64,000 nt of DNA from Gamsiella multidivaricata (lineage: Eukaryota > Mortierellomycota > Mortierellomycetes > Mortierellales > Mortierellaceae): the NCBI RefSeq assembly GCF_025024155.1, contig NW_026251710.1, forward strand, positions 62,001 through 126,000, read 5' to 3'. Both the position numbers and the translations under genes were made by a program. The notes beneath the pieces are model-generated. The model made no database searches. It saw only the letters and a list, made by a program, of their open reading frames with translations, and was not told where the DNA came from. The number at the start of each line of letters is the position of its first letter. Position 1 is the stretch's first letter. Positions 1 through 11,166 of the stretch are shown here, piece after piece.

Positions 1-374
1 TGGGCTAACACAAACGACCACTCCCAAGAACATACAGGTACACATATATCTATGCTCCCATTGATGGCGATACGGACTATAGTTCGTGTGAGGCTATGTA
101 GTATAGTTGATCTGTACTAGATAGCCTGGCTGGCCATCTCTCCCTCTAAGAATCTGAAGTTTGAACTTTGTCCCTCATCGAAAACGCCTCTTGATGCGTT
201 GTTATGCACCCATAAGCGCGAATGCTTTGCGCGCATGCACAAATGATTGAGTCTCTTGCTTGGTTGCTTTTTTGGTGTCACCTACTCTTACTTGCAGCCG
301 TTTGAGTTATTCAAAAAGATTATAAGCAAAATCTTTGCGCCGCCCGAGCAGCCGTCTTGCCTGGTCCTGGGTTT

Positions 375-381
375 CTATAAA
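375..381 (+). promoter_or_regulatory. TATA box of the sphingomyelinase gene
   Basis: TATAAAA lies about 115 bases upstream of the chosen ATG at 491, with a pyrimidine-rich leader in between. This fits a core promoter with a short 5' leader. It is seen directly; its use as a promoter is inferred. Confidence 0.5.
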
Positions 382-490
382 AGAGCGGTCGAAGGGGCAG
401 AATGAATAGTAGTCTTCAGTGAAGCGATATCCCACCTGTCCCTACCCTTCCAGCCTACTCTTCAGCGTCAGCCTATCTCTCTCTTCCAGC

Positions 491-1706
491 ATGAAGATCG
501 CATCTCTCTTCCCCTTGGCTGCAGTTGCCACCGCATTAATGCCCTCGCTTTCTGCGGCTGCACAGAACGCGACCCTCAGCATCTTGACCAACAACGTCTA
601 CTTCCTCAGCGAGACGCTTTATCCTAATTGGGGACAGAGTAAGAGTCACTCCTTTACAAGGTATCGTGCGTATGACCTTAATCCATTCTAAACCCTTGCT
701 GTGAATTTTTTCAGGAACCAGGGCGCAACTGATCGTCAACTCGGACTATGTCAAGGGCCACGACGTTATTGTGCTTGAAGAATGTTTTGATTCTGACCCC
801 TGTGGAATCATCAGGGACGGCCTTCGCTCGCAATGTAAGTGCTTAAACAAAATGCGTGCTGTAGCAACACCCTCTGGCACATAAAACTTACTAGAATTCC
901 GTTCTTTATTCGCCTCATATTCTCATATTAGATCCTTACCAAACTCCTACGGTCGGACAAACCAAAAGTGGTTGGGACTCAACCACTGGTTCATACTCCA
1001 CCACGGCGCCCGAGAACGGCGGTGTTGTCATCCTAAGCAAGTGGCCTATGACCCAGAAAAACCAGTTTATCTATAAGCGCGCCTGCGGAGCCGACTGGTA
1101 CGTTTCTCCACATTTGCTGCTCTTCCTTCGTGCTATAAAATGATTTGCGCTACCACTGACTGACGATGATTCATCTCATTCTTCAGGTTCTCCAACAAGG
1201 GCTTCGCTTATGTCGTCCTGGACTATAACGGTACGAATGTCCATGTCTTTGGTACACACATGCAGAGCGATGACTCTGCGTGCTCGTCCGGCGAAGCCGC
1301 GAGTTGTCGTGCTAGTCAACTCGATGCCTGGCGGTCGTACATCGATTCTCGTAACATCGCTGCCAACGAGTTAATTATCATGGCAGGCGACTTTAACATC
1401 AAGCGAGACACTGCAGAGTTCAGTTCGATGCTTACGCGTCTGAACGCCAACCAACCCACGACCTACGATGGTCACCCATGGACTTGGGATACGCAGACGA
1501 ACGACATTGCTCATTACAATTATCCAAATGATTCACCAGAATACATTGACTTTGTCCTCACTGACAAGAAGCATAAAGCCGTTAAATCCTCTGTCCAGAC
1601 ATGCCTCCTCGTCCACTCTCCCGAGTACATCCTCAAATCAGTCGCCTATCACGAATACAGCGACCACTATCCAGTCCGCACAGTCATCCAGGCCGATCTA
1701 TCTTAA
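491..1706 (+). CDS. Secreted sphingomyelinase C-like phosphodiesterase (4 exons)
   Basis: Predicted exons are 491-638, 715-834, 932-1097 and 1187-1706, giving about 317 residues. The start at 491 opens a classic signal peptide (basic residue, hydrophobic stretch, Ala-rich cleavage region); an upstream GTG-initiated frame is not needed. The fold is the endonuclease/exonuclease/phosphatase superfamily, in the bacterial-type neutral sphingomyelinase (SMase C) branch. Visible signatures are LTNNVYFL near the mature N-terminus, a metal-binding EE pair (VLEECFD), GTHMQSDD, the catalytic GDFNIKR and the C-terminal SDHYPV with the general-base His. It would cleave sphingomyelin or ceramide-phosphorylethanolamine/inositol-type head groups outside the cell. 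All catalytic motifs appear intact. No membrane anchor is visible after the signal peptide. Length is close to that of bacterial enzymes of this family. Substrate and any lytic activity are not shown by sequence. Confidence 0.85.
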
Positions 1707-1747
1707 TAAATAAATATGCTTGCGCGATTTTATTGCTATATCTGGGG

Positions 1748-4700
1748 CTAGTCATCCCACTCATCGTCACTGACAACGCCGGTGTCAGGAACAAGGGTAT
1801 CCCGGTCGGCCTTAGACTCCTTGGCCGTCTCAAACATGCGTTCCATCGCCAACCGCTTCCTTTCATCATCTGCCGCCTGCTGCCTGCCCTGCATAAACTT
1901 GTCAAGCGAGTTGCCGCTGGTTTGGGGTGCGGCTGGAGCCGTTGCCATGTGGTGCGATACTGATCTCAAAATACAGTTATTTGAATATAGTATTGTTAGC
2001 CTCGTAGTGTTTTTATGGAGCCTTACGCGCATATCATACCAGGGTGAATGAAAATTGCGCTTACATGATTCCATGTCGACCGGACAAAGAGAAATCTTTG
2101 GAAGCATTCGAGGAACAGTGCCTGCAAAGAAATCCTGTGCTTCCATGGCCGCGGTCTCGAAATCGACAGTATCCGGGAACAGATCGTCCTGAAAGTACTC
2201 GGTCTTGTTTCTGGGGACCGATACACGGATAACCTCGACACTATTGTAGGTCAAGCGGTACATTTTGGCCAGCTCCACCTCCCGAACATCGCAGTAGCGC
2301 TTGGGCAGATAGGTGACATCCTGCTGCAAAGTTCCTTGTTCAAGACTGGCGACATCCACAAACATGCTTTTTCCTTTAGTGTTCTCATCTTTGGGACTAA
2401 GGACGATCTCAAAGTGCTTCATTACTCGGTCACCGCGCGCAGAGATACCAAGAATGGACGTATCTGGATCGTAGTGAGGGACAAGTACGCCAGGAGAATT
2501 GTCCATCAACTTCTTGTCGATTGGACCACTGCCAAGGTCATTCGCATTGAACAACAAAATCTCGCGCTGACTGCCTCTATTAATGCAGAGTTATCAATGC
2601 ATCATACGAGAATTAGTTTCGCCTTGAGCCAGGCCCAACAGGTTGATCGCGACATGCGAGGAATAGATGGCCATCGGCTCTTACCTTCCAAAGCCCACGC
2701 TAGCAACTACATTGGATTCACCAAGCCAAAGCACGCGACTCGATCGAAGACTGTCGTGGCCAGGGCCTTCCTGAAGCAGCTTGCCGGACAACGCCTCAAA
2801 GACACGGATCTTTTTGTCTCTGCATACAGACACGATCTTGGTCCCATCATGGTTAAACGCACAGCTGAAGATCTTGTACACGACGAAATAGAATGTCAAT
2901 ATCTATGATTCACATCTCCTCCAGTACAGGTACAAAAAAATTCAGTCATAAATCCTACCACATCCCTGTGGCCCTTGATAGCAATCATCTCCTTCTGGGC
3001 CTCCAGGTTCCATAACCTCAAGGTGGGATCGCCGCGATCCGTAGAAGCTGACAGGAGAACGTCTTTCGCAAGTGGGTGGAACAATACCAGGGTAATCTTT
3101 TCCATGGTAGGGGCACCAAGCACCCAATCTGGCTTGGTCACGTCGTTTTCCTTGTCAAGTCCATCGTCCGGAATAACCCATCCCTTGATTTTGCAATCTT
3201 CAGACGCCGTCACAAGCAAGTTTGGGTCGAAGGGATCGAACTTGAAGCCCATCAGATCCCCAGAGCAAACTAACGAAGGGATCTTATTGCCTACGCGACC
3301 AGGCTCTGAAGCCCTCAGAATCCCGATCCGACCTCCAGTGCCTTGCAGCGGTAGTGCCAAAAACTTGTGATTGACCTAGTTAGCGATGGATATTGAGTAA
3401 ACAAAGTGTAGCGTTAGTTTTACAAAGTTCAGCGCACGCGTTCAAAAGGTCGATCAAGCGCCTCTTTGATCCATGAATTCGGTCCGCGCTAATTAAGGGC
3501 CCAAAAACCATTTTCAACGCTTACTTCGATTAGGTTGCACTCAGGGACAGCGCTAATGCTCAATCCAGAGATGCTCTCAAAGTGCTGGCTGATATGATAT
3601 GGCTTGAAACTCAGGAAGCGGAACTTGGAAGTCTGATGAGTGGCGAGTCGCATAGCAGCAGGAGAAGCCGAGAATCGTGCTCTTGATAGAGAGGTAACTG
3701 GTGTTTCAGTCCTGGACAAGGGAGCTGATGGTTCCTCCTTTGTAGGCGCCATTGAGACAGTGAGGGAGTCAAGTTTATTGGTGACGACTTCCTGAGGGGT
3801 GAGCGTGGCAGACTGTGCAACAGACTGCTCAGGCGTAGCTGCCGAAGAAGTCGTGGATGCACTTGAAGATACAGCGACTGTTGGCTTTGGTGTTGGTGTA
3901 GTGACCAAAGGATCCTTTCTCGAGGGCTGAAGGCTGGGCGTGGGTCCTGGTGCTGAATATGCCTTCGAGGAAAGCGGTGTGGTTGCCTGCTGCGCCCATG
4001 CAGGTTTCCCTGCCATCCCTGGGTCTAACGACACTCTTTGCACGAGTTTGTTCTCCCCATGCAGCCATTCTGGTGCTTCAAGGCTGGGTGTTGTCGATTT
4101 CGTCTCTGGATAGAGATCCGCATGGAAATCAAGATAGCTCTACGAGGCGTTGTGAGCATCAGTCGTTAATGTCAGAATGACTATCAAGACAAAGGCTAAT
4201 GAATTCATAAGAGAAACAACATAAATATATAGTTACCCTTCGCGGAATGCTGACACTGACGGGCCAGAGACTGTTGGCACTCACAGTCAAGATGCGGACA
4301 ATCTCTGTCTGCATTACATTCAGAAGTTGTTTGGGCACCAGACCCGCGCCGGCAACGGCATTTGGGACAGGAAAAACGGTGCCCTCTGTCATGTATGGGG
4401 CCTGATCTGCGATTTCGATCCAGCGTATAGTGGATTCACCTCTCGAGGGAATAAACATAATAGAGGTGTCCTCGTCGTAGAGCGGGACCATGAGACTCGA
4501 AGAAGAGTCCATCCGCTTGAGTTCCAAGGGCTTGTTGAGGTCATTTGCGTTCCATACAGCGGTCTCACGCTCCCTCATCTTGTTGAAACCCAAGGTAAAC
4601 AGAAGGTCCTTCTCGCCAAGCCAGACAACGCGCGAAGGACGGTTTCCTGCATGACCCTGACCTGTCTATACAAATAAGCAAGGCAATCGTAGGAGGCAAT

Positions 4701-5885
4701 AGTGATTACTGAGGTGTGTGGATTGTGTCATTTTATGTTCGTAGATGTCGATATTATCAAATTGAATGCCTTTATGGGTCAAAGACCATACCAGAAGAGG
4801 AGTTTCCTGCTGTCGAGGATCAAACACCCTAATCAGCGTGTCCTTGCACGTCGTGGCTAAAAGCGTGCCATCCGCCCTCCATGAGAAACTGGAGACGATG
4901 TTGGGGTGTGTTAACGTGTAGGTTGCAGAGGAAAGCGTTGATCCTAGATCCTTGCCAGTAATATCCCAAATCTGAACGACGCTCTGAGAAGCTGTCGCAA
5001 TGATCTATCGTTCGCGATAGGCAGCAATAGCCACAGCGTTGTTCAGTAGTGTTAGAGGACTTACTCCCTATGAGCTAAGATAATGGCCGGCTTATGCTCG
5101 CAACAGCGCTACTTACCCCCCGCGCCGTGGGATGATGGAGAATAGCCTCAATTGGTTTTCCTGTGCCAGTTGAGATTGTGAGCTGTAGATCGGTCTTGAC
5201 TCCACCGTCATCGCCTACGGATATATGCCACACTTTGAGCTAGTGTAGACATATACAAATCCAATGCAAAGAAAAAGAAGACTAACATCAGACACATAGC
5301 TTTTCACATCCTCCTGAACTACTGAACTTGCAAAATGTGCTGGTGCCGTACCTCGCCGTTTTCTGAGCCGGTAATCAGCATGTTTGGATCAAATGGACTA
5401 AATTCCCAGTCGGCAACACCGGTACCGTGCGCACTCAGCTGATGAACACTCTGTCCAACACGTCCAATAGGTTCTACTGGCAGGACCCCGACACATCCTA
5501 AGTGAGGATAGTTGTCATTGAAGCAATCGCCCCCGGAGTTGTAAGTATACGAGACCATTTCGCTCAAAAAGGGTTTACGATCTGCAGCTGCGTTCGTCAT
5601 TTACCTCCACTGGCGTGCTTAAATGCGATCCAGGACTGGCTGACTTTGACTAGCTGGCTCGAGTCGGTCGAGGCATTCGTAGACGTCTTCAAGTCCGTAT
5701 AGGCGTCCTTCAAGAAAGGAAATAGAAGCAATTGAGCACGGTTGGAATGTAGCTGACGCTTCCCTTTCAGGGGTACTATTCAGGCCAAGCACTCTTCATT
5801 TTCCATGGTTGTGTACCTCGTGCTTAGCAGCCTTGGCGACCGCGTTTCGATACTTTGAAAAATTGGCAAACAGTCTGCGCGACAT
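1748..5885 (-). CDS. Coronin-7-like protein with two beta-propellers (11 exons)
   Basis: Minus-strand exons, in plus coordinates: 5817-5885, 5605-5707, 5352-5497, 5117-5239, 4792-5004, 4237-4665, 3525-4139, 2959-3375, 2685-2872, 2065-2576 and 1748-1959. They keep frame throughout and give about 1008 residues. The protein starts MSRRLFANFSKYRNA, a coronin N-terminal signature, and holds two coronin WD40 propellers joined by a Pro/Ser/Thr-rich linker (about residues 390-500). It ends in an acidic tail with a single Trp (SDDEWDD), as in CORO7/POD-1 proteins, where it contacts Arp2/3. Short two-propeller coronins of this kind act in actin regulation and Golgi/endosomal traffic; that role is inferred from family. 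Both propellers look complete. The last intron (1960-2064) is 105 bases and in frame, so its retention would not break the protein. The 3' end faces the sphingomyelinase gene 41 bases away. Confidence 0.88.
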
Positions 5886-6529
5886 AATGACTGATGGAGG
5901 CACGCAGAGTACTGTAGCAACAACGAAATAAAGTACGAAGATAAAATCTGAAAGCAAGTGAAAGATGCGGATGAGGATTGGAAATGTAAAGTGAATGGGA
6001 AGGATGGAACGAAGGTAGAAAGATGCCAGGGGTGATGGAGAACACCGAAGAGCGTGACGCTTTCGTGCTACACAAGCCCAGTTTAATAGCACTGCATATG
6101 CGGCTGTGATCCTTGAATTGCGCGGATATCACGTCGCGTGCATTTCTGTTAAGGAGATGCGTGCTGCTGCTGATATGCGCCTTAACTACGCGGCAAATGA
6201 AAGATAAAAGGAAATGTTCTGCCAAAGTGGTAGAAAAGAGGATTTGGATCCATTAGCGCGTATGCGATGCGAGTCGTGCTGTCCTCGTCCAATTGTCATT
6301 CAATAGTAAACGTCCCGAAGAGTGTGTCACAGGGTAGAGCAAGAGGAGCAATGGCGAGTCGCTGCAAGGTTGATGATTTTATACTGAAATGTGAAGGAAT
6401 GGATCTCACTGCTCATTAATAGGCAAATAAATGAATACTATCTTCAGAATTTGCGTTTCGTCGCTACTACTATTTATCAGAATTATAAGCCGACTACCGC
6501 ATTAAACAAAAACAAAATTCCTGGACCAT
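5886..6529. other. Intergenic: coronin promoter side, EFR3 3' side
   Basis: About 640 bases between the coronin start and the EFR3 stop, both on the minus strand. It should hold the coronin promoter/leader and the EFR3 3' end. Open frames here are short and unlike any family I recognise. No clear TATA box was found. Confidence 0.5.
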
Positions 6530-9500
6530 TCAGTAAGGCGGAGCCATCAAAGAGTGGTGGCCATCGTTGGCAGACACAGCGACCTGGATCGTGTTCAGGA
6601 GATCTGCTAGCTCGGGCCGAGATATCGCCAGATTGGACGCAACCGACACGGACGAACCACCTAGTGCACTCTGCTGCTGTTTCATCCGCAGAGTGGATCC
6701 AGTACCCGCAAGGAGATAGAACCGCTGTGCTCCCGGAGAGACCCCACGAGACTCGCTACCTGCGAATGAGCTGTTGGTATCGCCGGAATCCACTCCCAGA
6801 TGAGCTGCACTCAGCGCTGCCTTCAGATTGTCCACTCCGATCGTCTTATGCGACTGCGTACTTGCGCTCGTGTCCCCTGCAAAACTTCCCCGTCGGCTGA
6901 TCTGAGTCGACTCTGCAGAGATCTCGGCTGATTCATCCGGAGGGGTTAAATCGCTCGAGGGTCCATAAGATGGCGGTACAATCTTTGGCAAGGCCCAGTC
7001 CTCCAGATGACGCGAAACCCGGATCCGGTTGTCCATGCTTCGCGCAGACTTGTGGCCCAATGAACCATGGTTCCCACTGATGCCTAGAGGTGAAAGGAAC
7101 GCTGTGTTGCCAAATTCTCGGTTGTTGTTGGTACTCTGCGCAAGCAGAGTTGACTGACTCTCTGGGTTGTACAAAAGTCCGAAACGGTCAGCTCCAGCCC
7201 TGAAGCGATCAGAGACAGTCGTCAGCAGGGTCACCAAGTGCTCACGCGCAAGAGGATGGGTCAACACTGGATAGAATGGTTCTGAAGGCGCCTCCCACTG
7301 TTGGCAAGTCATCCGCGTAAGGCACTCTTGATTCTCGTAGTATATCGGGTACCACTGTGACTCGCTCTCGCGGGAGTTCTTGATATTTTCCAGATATTCG
7401 AGCGGCTCTGCCATGCCGTAGCTGGAAACAGCCTTTTGCAGATAGATCACAATCACTGTCGCCAGAGCCCGCTTTCGCGCTACCGTGTTAGCCGTATCCT
7501 GACTCTTTGTGTTTGCATCTTCGGTGGCATCCTGTTGCAAGCACCATTCCTGCAGCGAGAACAAGACGGGAATAACTCGCATAAACTCATCATCCTGAAA
7601 ATGCGTGAATAAAGCCCTAAGAATGCCATAGATTGCTGTCATATCTGTCGGGGTGGCTGTGGACAGTCGTGCGTATGAGTGCAAGGTCTGATGCGTGGCG
7701 GCTCTGAAATAAAGATCGCTTGAAATAGCAGGCAAGGGTGATCCCATTGTGGTTTCCTGGCTGTGGCCCTCATCCTCTGTAGTGAGGAATGTGATCAATG
7801 CCTGTGCAAATGTCGCTCTGACTTCCACGTTCTCGTCCAGCAGCAGACCAAGACAAGGAGTCAGCAGTTCCGAGGAGATTTCTGATGAATGGAAGCTGGA
7901 TTCTTGGCGGTTATGATCCTTGCTTGTTTTGATGGCAGCAGTCAGACATCTCAGGAGGGCTTTGCGATAGTCCACAGTAGGAACACTGTCAATGGTCTCT
8001 GGCTGGGGGACAGCGTCAATCTTATAGGACAACTTGCTCACGATACTTGAGATGATATGAGGCACTTGGTTCGTATAGTAAATGTGCGTTGCAAGACCAC
8101 CTAGTAATTAACAAATTTCAGTAGCAAGCAATATTGTTGGTCGTTGAGGAACAACGGTTAGCGAACGCGACCTTCCTTTTGCTGCCATTGAAATTTTGGC
8201 CCAACATGAGGATAATGTCCTTACCGACACTCCTAATCAAGCCGTCTTGAATGAGTGTTTCGAGAACGAGAAGCTGACTGGAATCACCTTCTTTGCTCAA
8301 GGGCGCAGATCTTGCCAGGGATTTTGTGAGGCCCCCCAGGAGAGCGTTTAGGATCTCCAGCACAGGGATTCCAGTGAGCGTCAGAGGCGAGAACAAAATG
8401 GCCTCCAAAGCTGAAATCAAGGTAGCCTTCTTCTGGAGTCGCAGTGTCAAGTCTGGTGTAGTCATATCCACGCTGTCAACACGAGTAATGACCTCGTTCA
8501 CGACCATGTAACGGAACTGGGGTGAGATGGCATTCAAGATCGACTTGATGATCCCAACCGTCAAGTTGGAGGGCCACCAGCAGCCATGTTCATCCAGGTA
8601 AGAAAATGTCGGACCCAGGGCGCTTGTGATATTGCCACCGTTGGGAGTATTGAACAAGGCGCGCAGACACTGGAGGGCATCAGCCGTGACATCGTCGTCT
8701 GTTATCACTTTCTCGGGATCAGTCGTGCCATGAATTGATACCGATCGACGAGTAGACGCGGCTGCGGTCCGGCTTACGGAATCATCCAAGCATACCTGAA
8801 TTCCTTCTGTAGAATCGAGCAGACAGTCGAGAATCGAAGGCAGGACTAGACTAAGCTGTGCTTTGTGGTCGTAGGCGTATAAGGCGGTTGAAGAGACAAC
8901 ACCTTGGATCGCCTCGAGTGCAACTAATCGATAACTGCATGATTCAATTAAAAGAAATGTAGATGAACAGTAGTGAGTATGAAACTGCAATGGCCCCGCC
9001 GTTTTTTTTTTTTTTTTACAGAAAGACAATTTTACCGATTGTTCTCTTCGCCTCTGCGTGTCGCAATGTCAGCAAATCTTATAACAACGCGGTCATAGAG
9101 AGTTCTGAACTCGAGATCCACGCCCAAGGTCGAGCCATCGTGTGCAGCGCAGAAGCACGAAAAGACGGCCTGGCAATGTCGTACGATGTCAAAATCCGAG
9201 ATGTCGACCAGGAGCGTGTCCAGGATCACAACCACATTCTTTGAAAAGATGTTGAGATGAGCTTTGCTGGAGAGTATCAGAGACCGGATGATCTCGAGCG
9301 AGCAGTGTACATCGCTGGACGGACAGATGGCAAAGCAGACAATAAAAACAGAGGCAGGATATAGTTAGTCGCCACAGCCTCGGACACCTATCGTAACACA
9401 ACGAGAACAAAACGGTGCGAAAGAGCTCATTTGATTCGTGGGGAGTGGCATTTTTGCACAGCCATGGCAAAATCAATGAGGTAGACTTCTCTACATTGCG

Positions 9501-10125
9501 CTGGATGTAACGGATATGGGTGCCCTCACAATTGTTTCTCCTACATCCTATTAATTTTCCGTCTTGCCATTTCCGCGTTCACTACAGCACTTTCGCAACT
9601 CCTATTGGATTCGTACTGTTCCAATTAACAAGCAAGGAAACTTTTTTTCCTCTGCTCTCAAATATGCCCGTTATAATACGACTGGTCACTGCGGCCGATG
9701 CTCAAAAATAAATTAAATCGAGATAGAAATGCAGAGTAATATTTATAAACATTCACTTACGAAAGACGCTTCTTGCGATAATCACGGGCGACTCTTCGCT
9801 CGATGAAATTGCCAACCTTGGTCAGCTTGGCTGGCTTGGAGGTGGCATAAAAGACCAGGTAAGAGAGTTCGCTTGACTTTGGTCCTTTCTCATCTGGACG
9901 GGAAGGGTAGCAGTTGTTGATGAGCGAGGCGTGCTTGACGTATCTGGTTGGAATGAACGATGAATGGGTGGCACCAGCGAGTGGTACGGGGGGTAGGGCC
10001 GGCGCGTTGGGGTCGAGAGGGATACCATGGATCGACGAGGCCGAGACGGAGGCGGCGCGAGAGCGGGTTCCGGAGGAGGATGGGATAGCAGGGGCGGGTG
10101 ACGAGGAGGTGGAGATGGAGGACAT
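6530..10125 (-). CDS. efr3: EFR3 homologue, plasma-membrane anchor of PI4-kinase (4 exons)
   Basis: Minus-strand exons, in plus coordinates: 9761-10125, 9036-9314, 8156-8934 and 6530-8100, about 997 residues. After a Ser/Pro-rich start the EFR3 signature appears: KHASLINNCYP, then SSELSYLVFYATSKPAKLTKVG and, after the first intron, SLEIIRSLI...HLNIF with VVVILDTLLVD. The rest is alpha-helical repeat (ARM/HEAT-like), with a Ser-rich C-terminal third. EFR3 recruits the Stt4/PI4KIIIalpha-Ypp1/TTC7 complex to the plasma membrane to make PI4P. In other species membrane contact is by a basic patch or palmitoylated Cys; here the CYP motif Cys is a candidate. The first intron (9315-9760, 446 bases) is unusually long for this window. 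The donor at 8155 (GTTGTT) is weak, so the exon 3-4 join is the least certain. Confidence 0.88.
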
Positions 10126-11096
10126 GGTTGGTTAATATACGGTTCAGGGACCAGGGTAACAAACCAAAAGATGGGCAAGTGAGGTGGAGAGCTAGGAGAA
10201 GAACGAAGGACAGAAAGAGAGGAAGGAAGTGGGGGGGAAGCCAAGGTGGGAGTAGAAGTGAAATGAGAGTGAGGTGGGATGAAGATCAAGATGATGATGA
10301 AGAGGCGGAGGAAGAAAAGGGAAAACGGAGATGAGTCTCATCCTCATCCACAGCCTTCATGTCCACATGAGAGTGAGAGCCCGTTGATCAAGGTTGATCA
10401 AGGATGATGATCTGACCATTCAAGATTGGGTGCTCAAGGTTGATGATCATCACCAATTGCCATCAAAAGAGGGTGTTGCAGTGGCATTCGTCCCTTTCCT
10501 CTTTTCCTTAATCCCCATGGCTGGGTCTCCTCCACAATTGACCTGCTCTTTTTCGTTGCTGCTTCGCCCTATTCCCATCCCGTCCCATCCCATCCCATCC
10601 GCAGTATCCCTTTTTGTGTTGCAGACCGTTGCAACGGTCTGTCTCAGCATCACAAGGTATCCCACGTTTGTCTTTTTCACACTTCATTAAGACCGCACTA
10701 ATGCATTACACGAACATACACACAGTTGTAACACATTCATACAAAAAGCATATCCATCCCTTTTTTGTCCAGCGGAGTGCATGATCTCATATGTCGTATT
10801 GCTGTCAGTAGACAACAGTACTGGCGGCCTGAATTCGATATTAAAGATGGACAATCGAGTGTTAGTTTACCTGCAGCACACCATAGCTGGCTACGGAAGA
10901 ATTTCTTCTGAAAGGGTCTGTGAAAGTGAGTATGGCAACCAGAAACACTGGTTTGGCCCAGAACAACTGAGTCCCACGGTTGGTTAAGCGTGAACAGGTG
11001 GCGAGAGGAAAAATAGTATATAATAGTATATGGAGCCTTTAGGGTCGAGGTATTGACGTCAATGGTTGTGCTGTACTGTAGCAACAATGAGAGACC
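10126..11096. other. Intergenic upstream of EFR3
   Basis: No credible gene. The strand is pyrimidine-rich when read toward EFR3 (purine-rich on +, about 10195-10335), with a small (CATCC)n run near 10577-10600 and paired GTTGATCAAGG copies near 10384-10405. Probable EFR3 promoter and leader at its left end. Confidence 0.5.
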
Positions 11097-11166
11097 GAGA
11101 GAATGAGAACGAGAGAATGAGAACGAGAGAATGAGAACGAGAGAATGAGAATGAGAGAATGAGAGT
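11097..11166 (+). repeat. 14-bp tandem repeat, 5 units
   Basis: Five consecutive 14-base units of GAGAGAATGAGAAC run from 11097, 11111, 11125, 11139 and 11153; the first three are identical and the last two differ only at the final bases. The translated frames are meaningless Ser/His-rich peptides, so this is a non-coding minisatellite. Confidence 0.9.

Noticed and set aside
419..691. Longer N-terminus for the sphingomyelinase from a GTG at 419
   Set aside because: It puts a non-ATG start and a poor leader before an excellent signal peptide at ATG 491, and reads through the donor at 639.
8960..9030. Poly-T at about 9002-9017 as a retroposon tail
   Set aside because: No target duplication or element is adjacent; it lies in an EFR3 intron as a pyrimidine tract.
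9189..9476. Minus-strand 95-codon ORF as an EFR3 exon
   Set aside because: The EFR3 family sequence continues in another frame after an acceptor at 9315/9314; this ORF lies mostly in the first intron.
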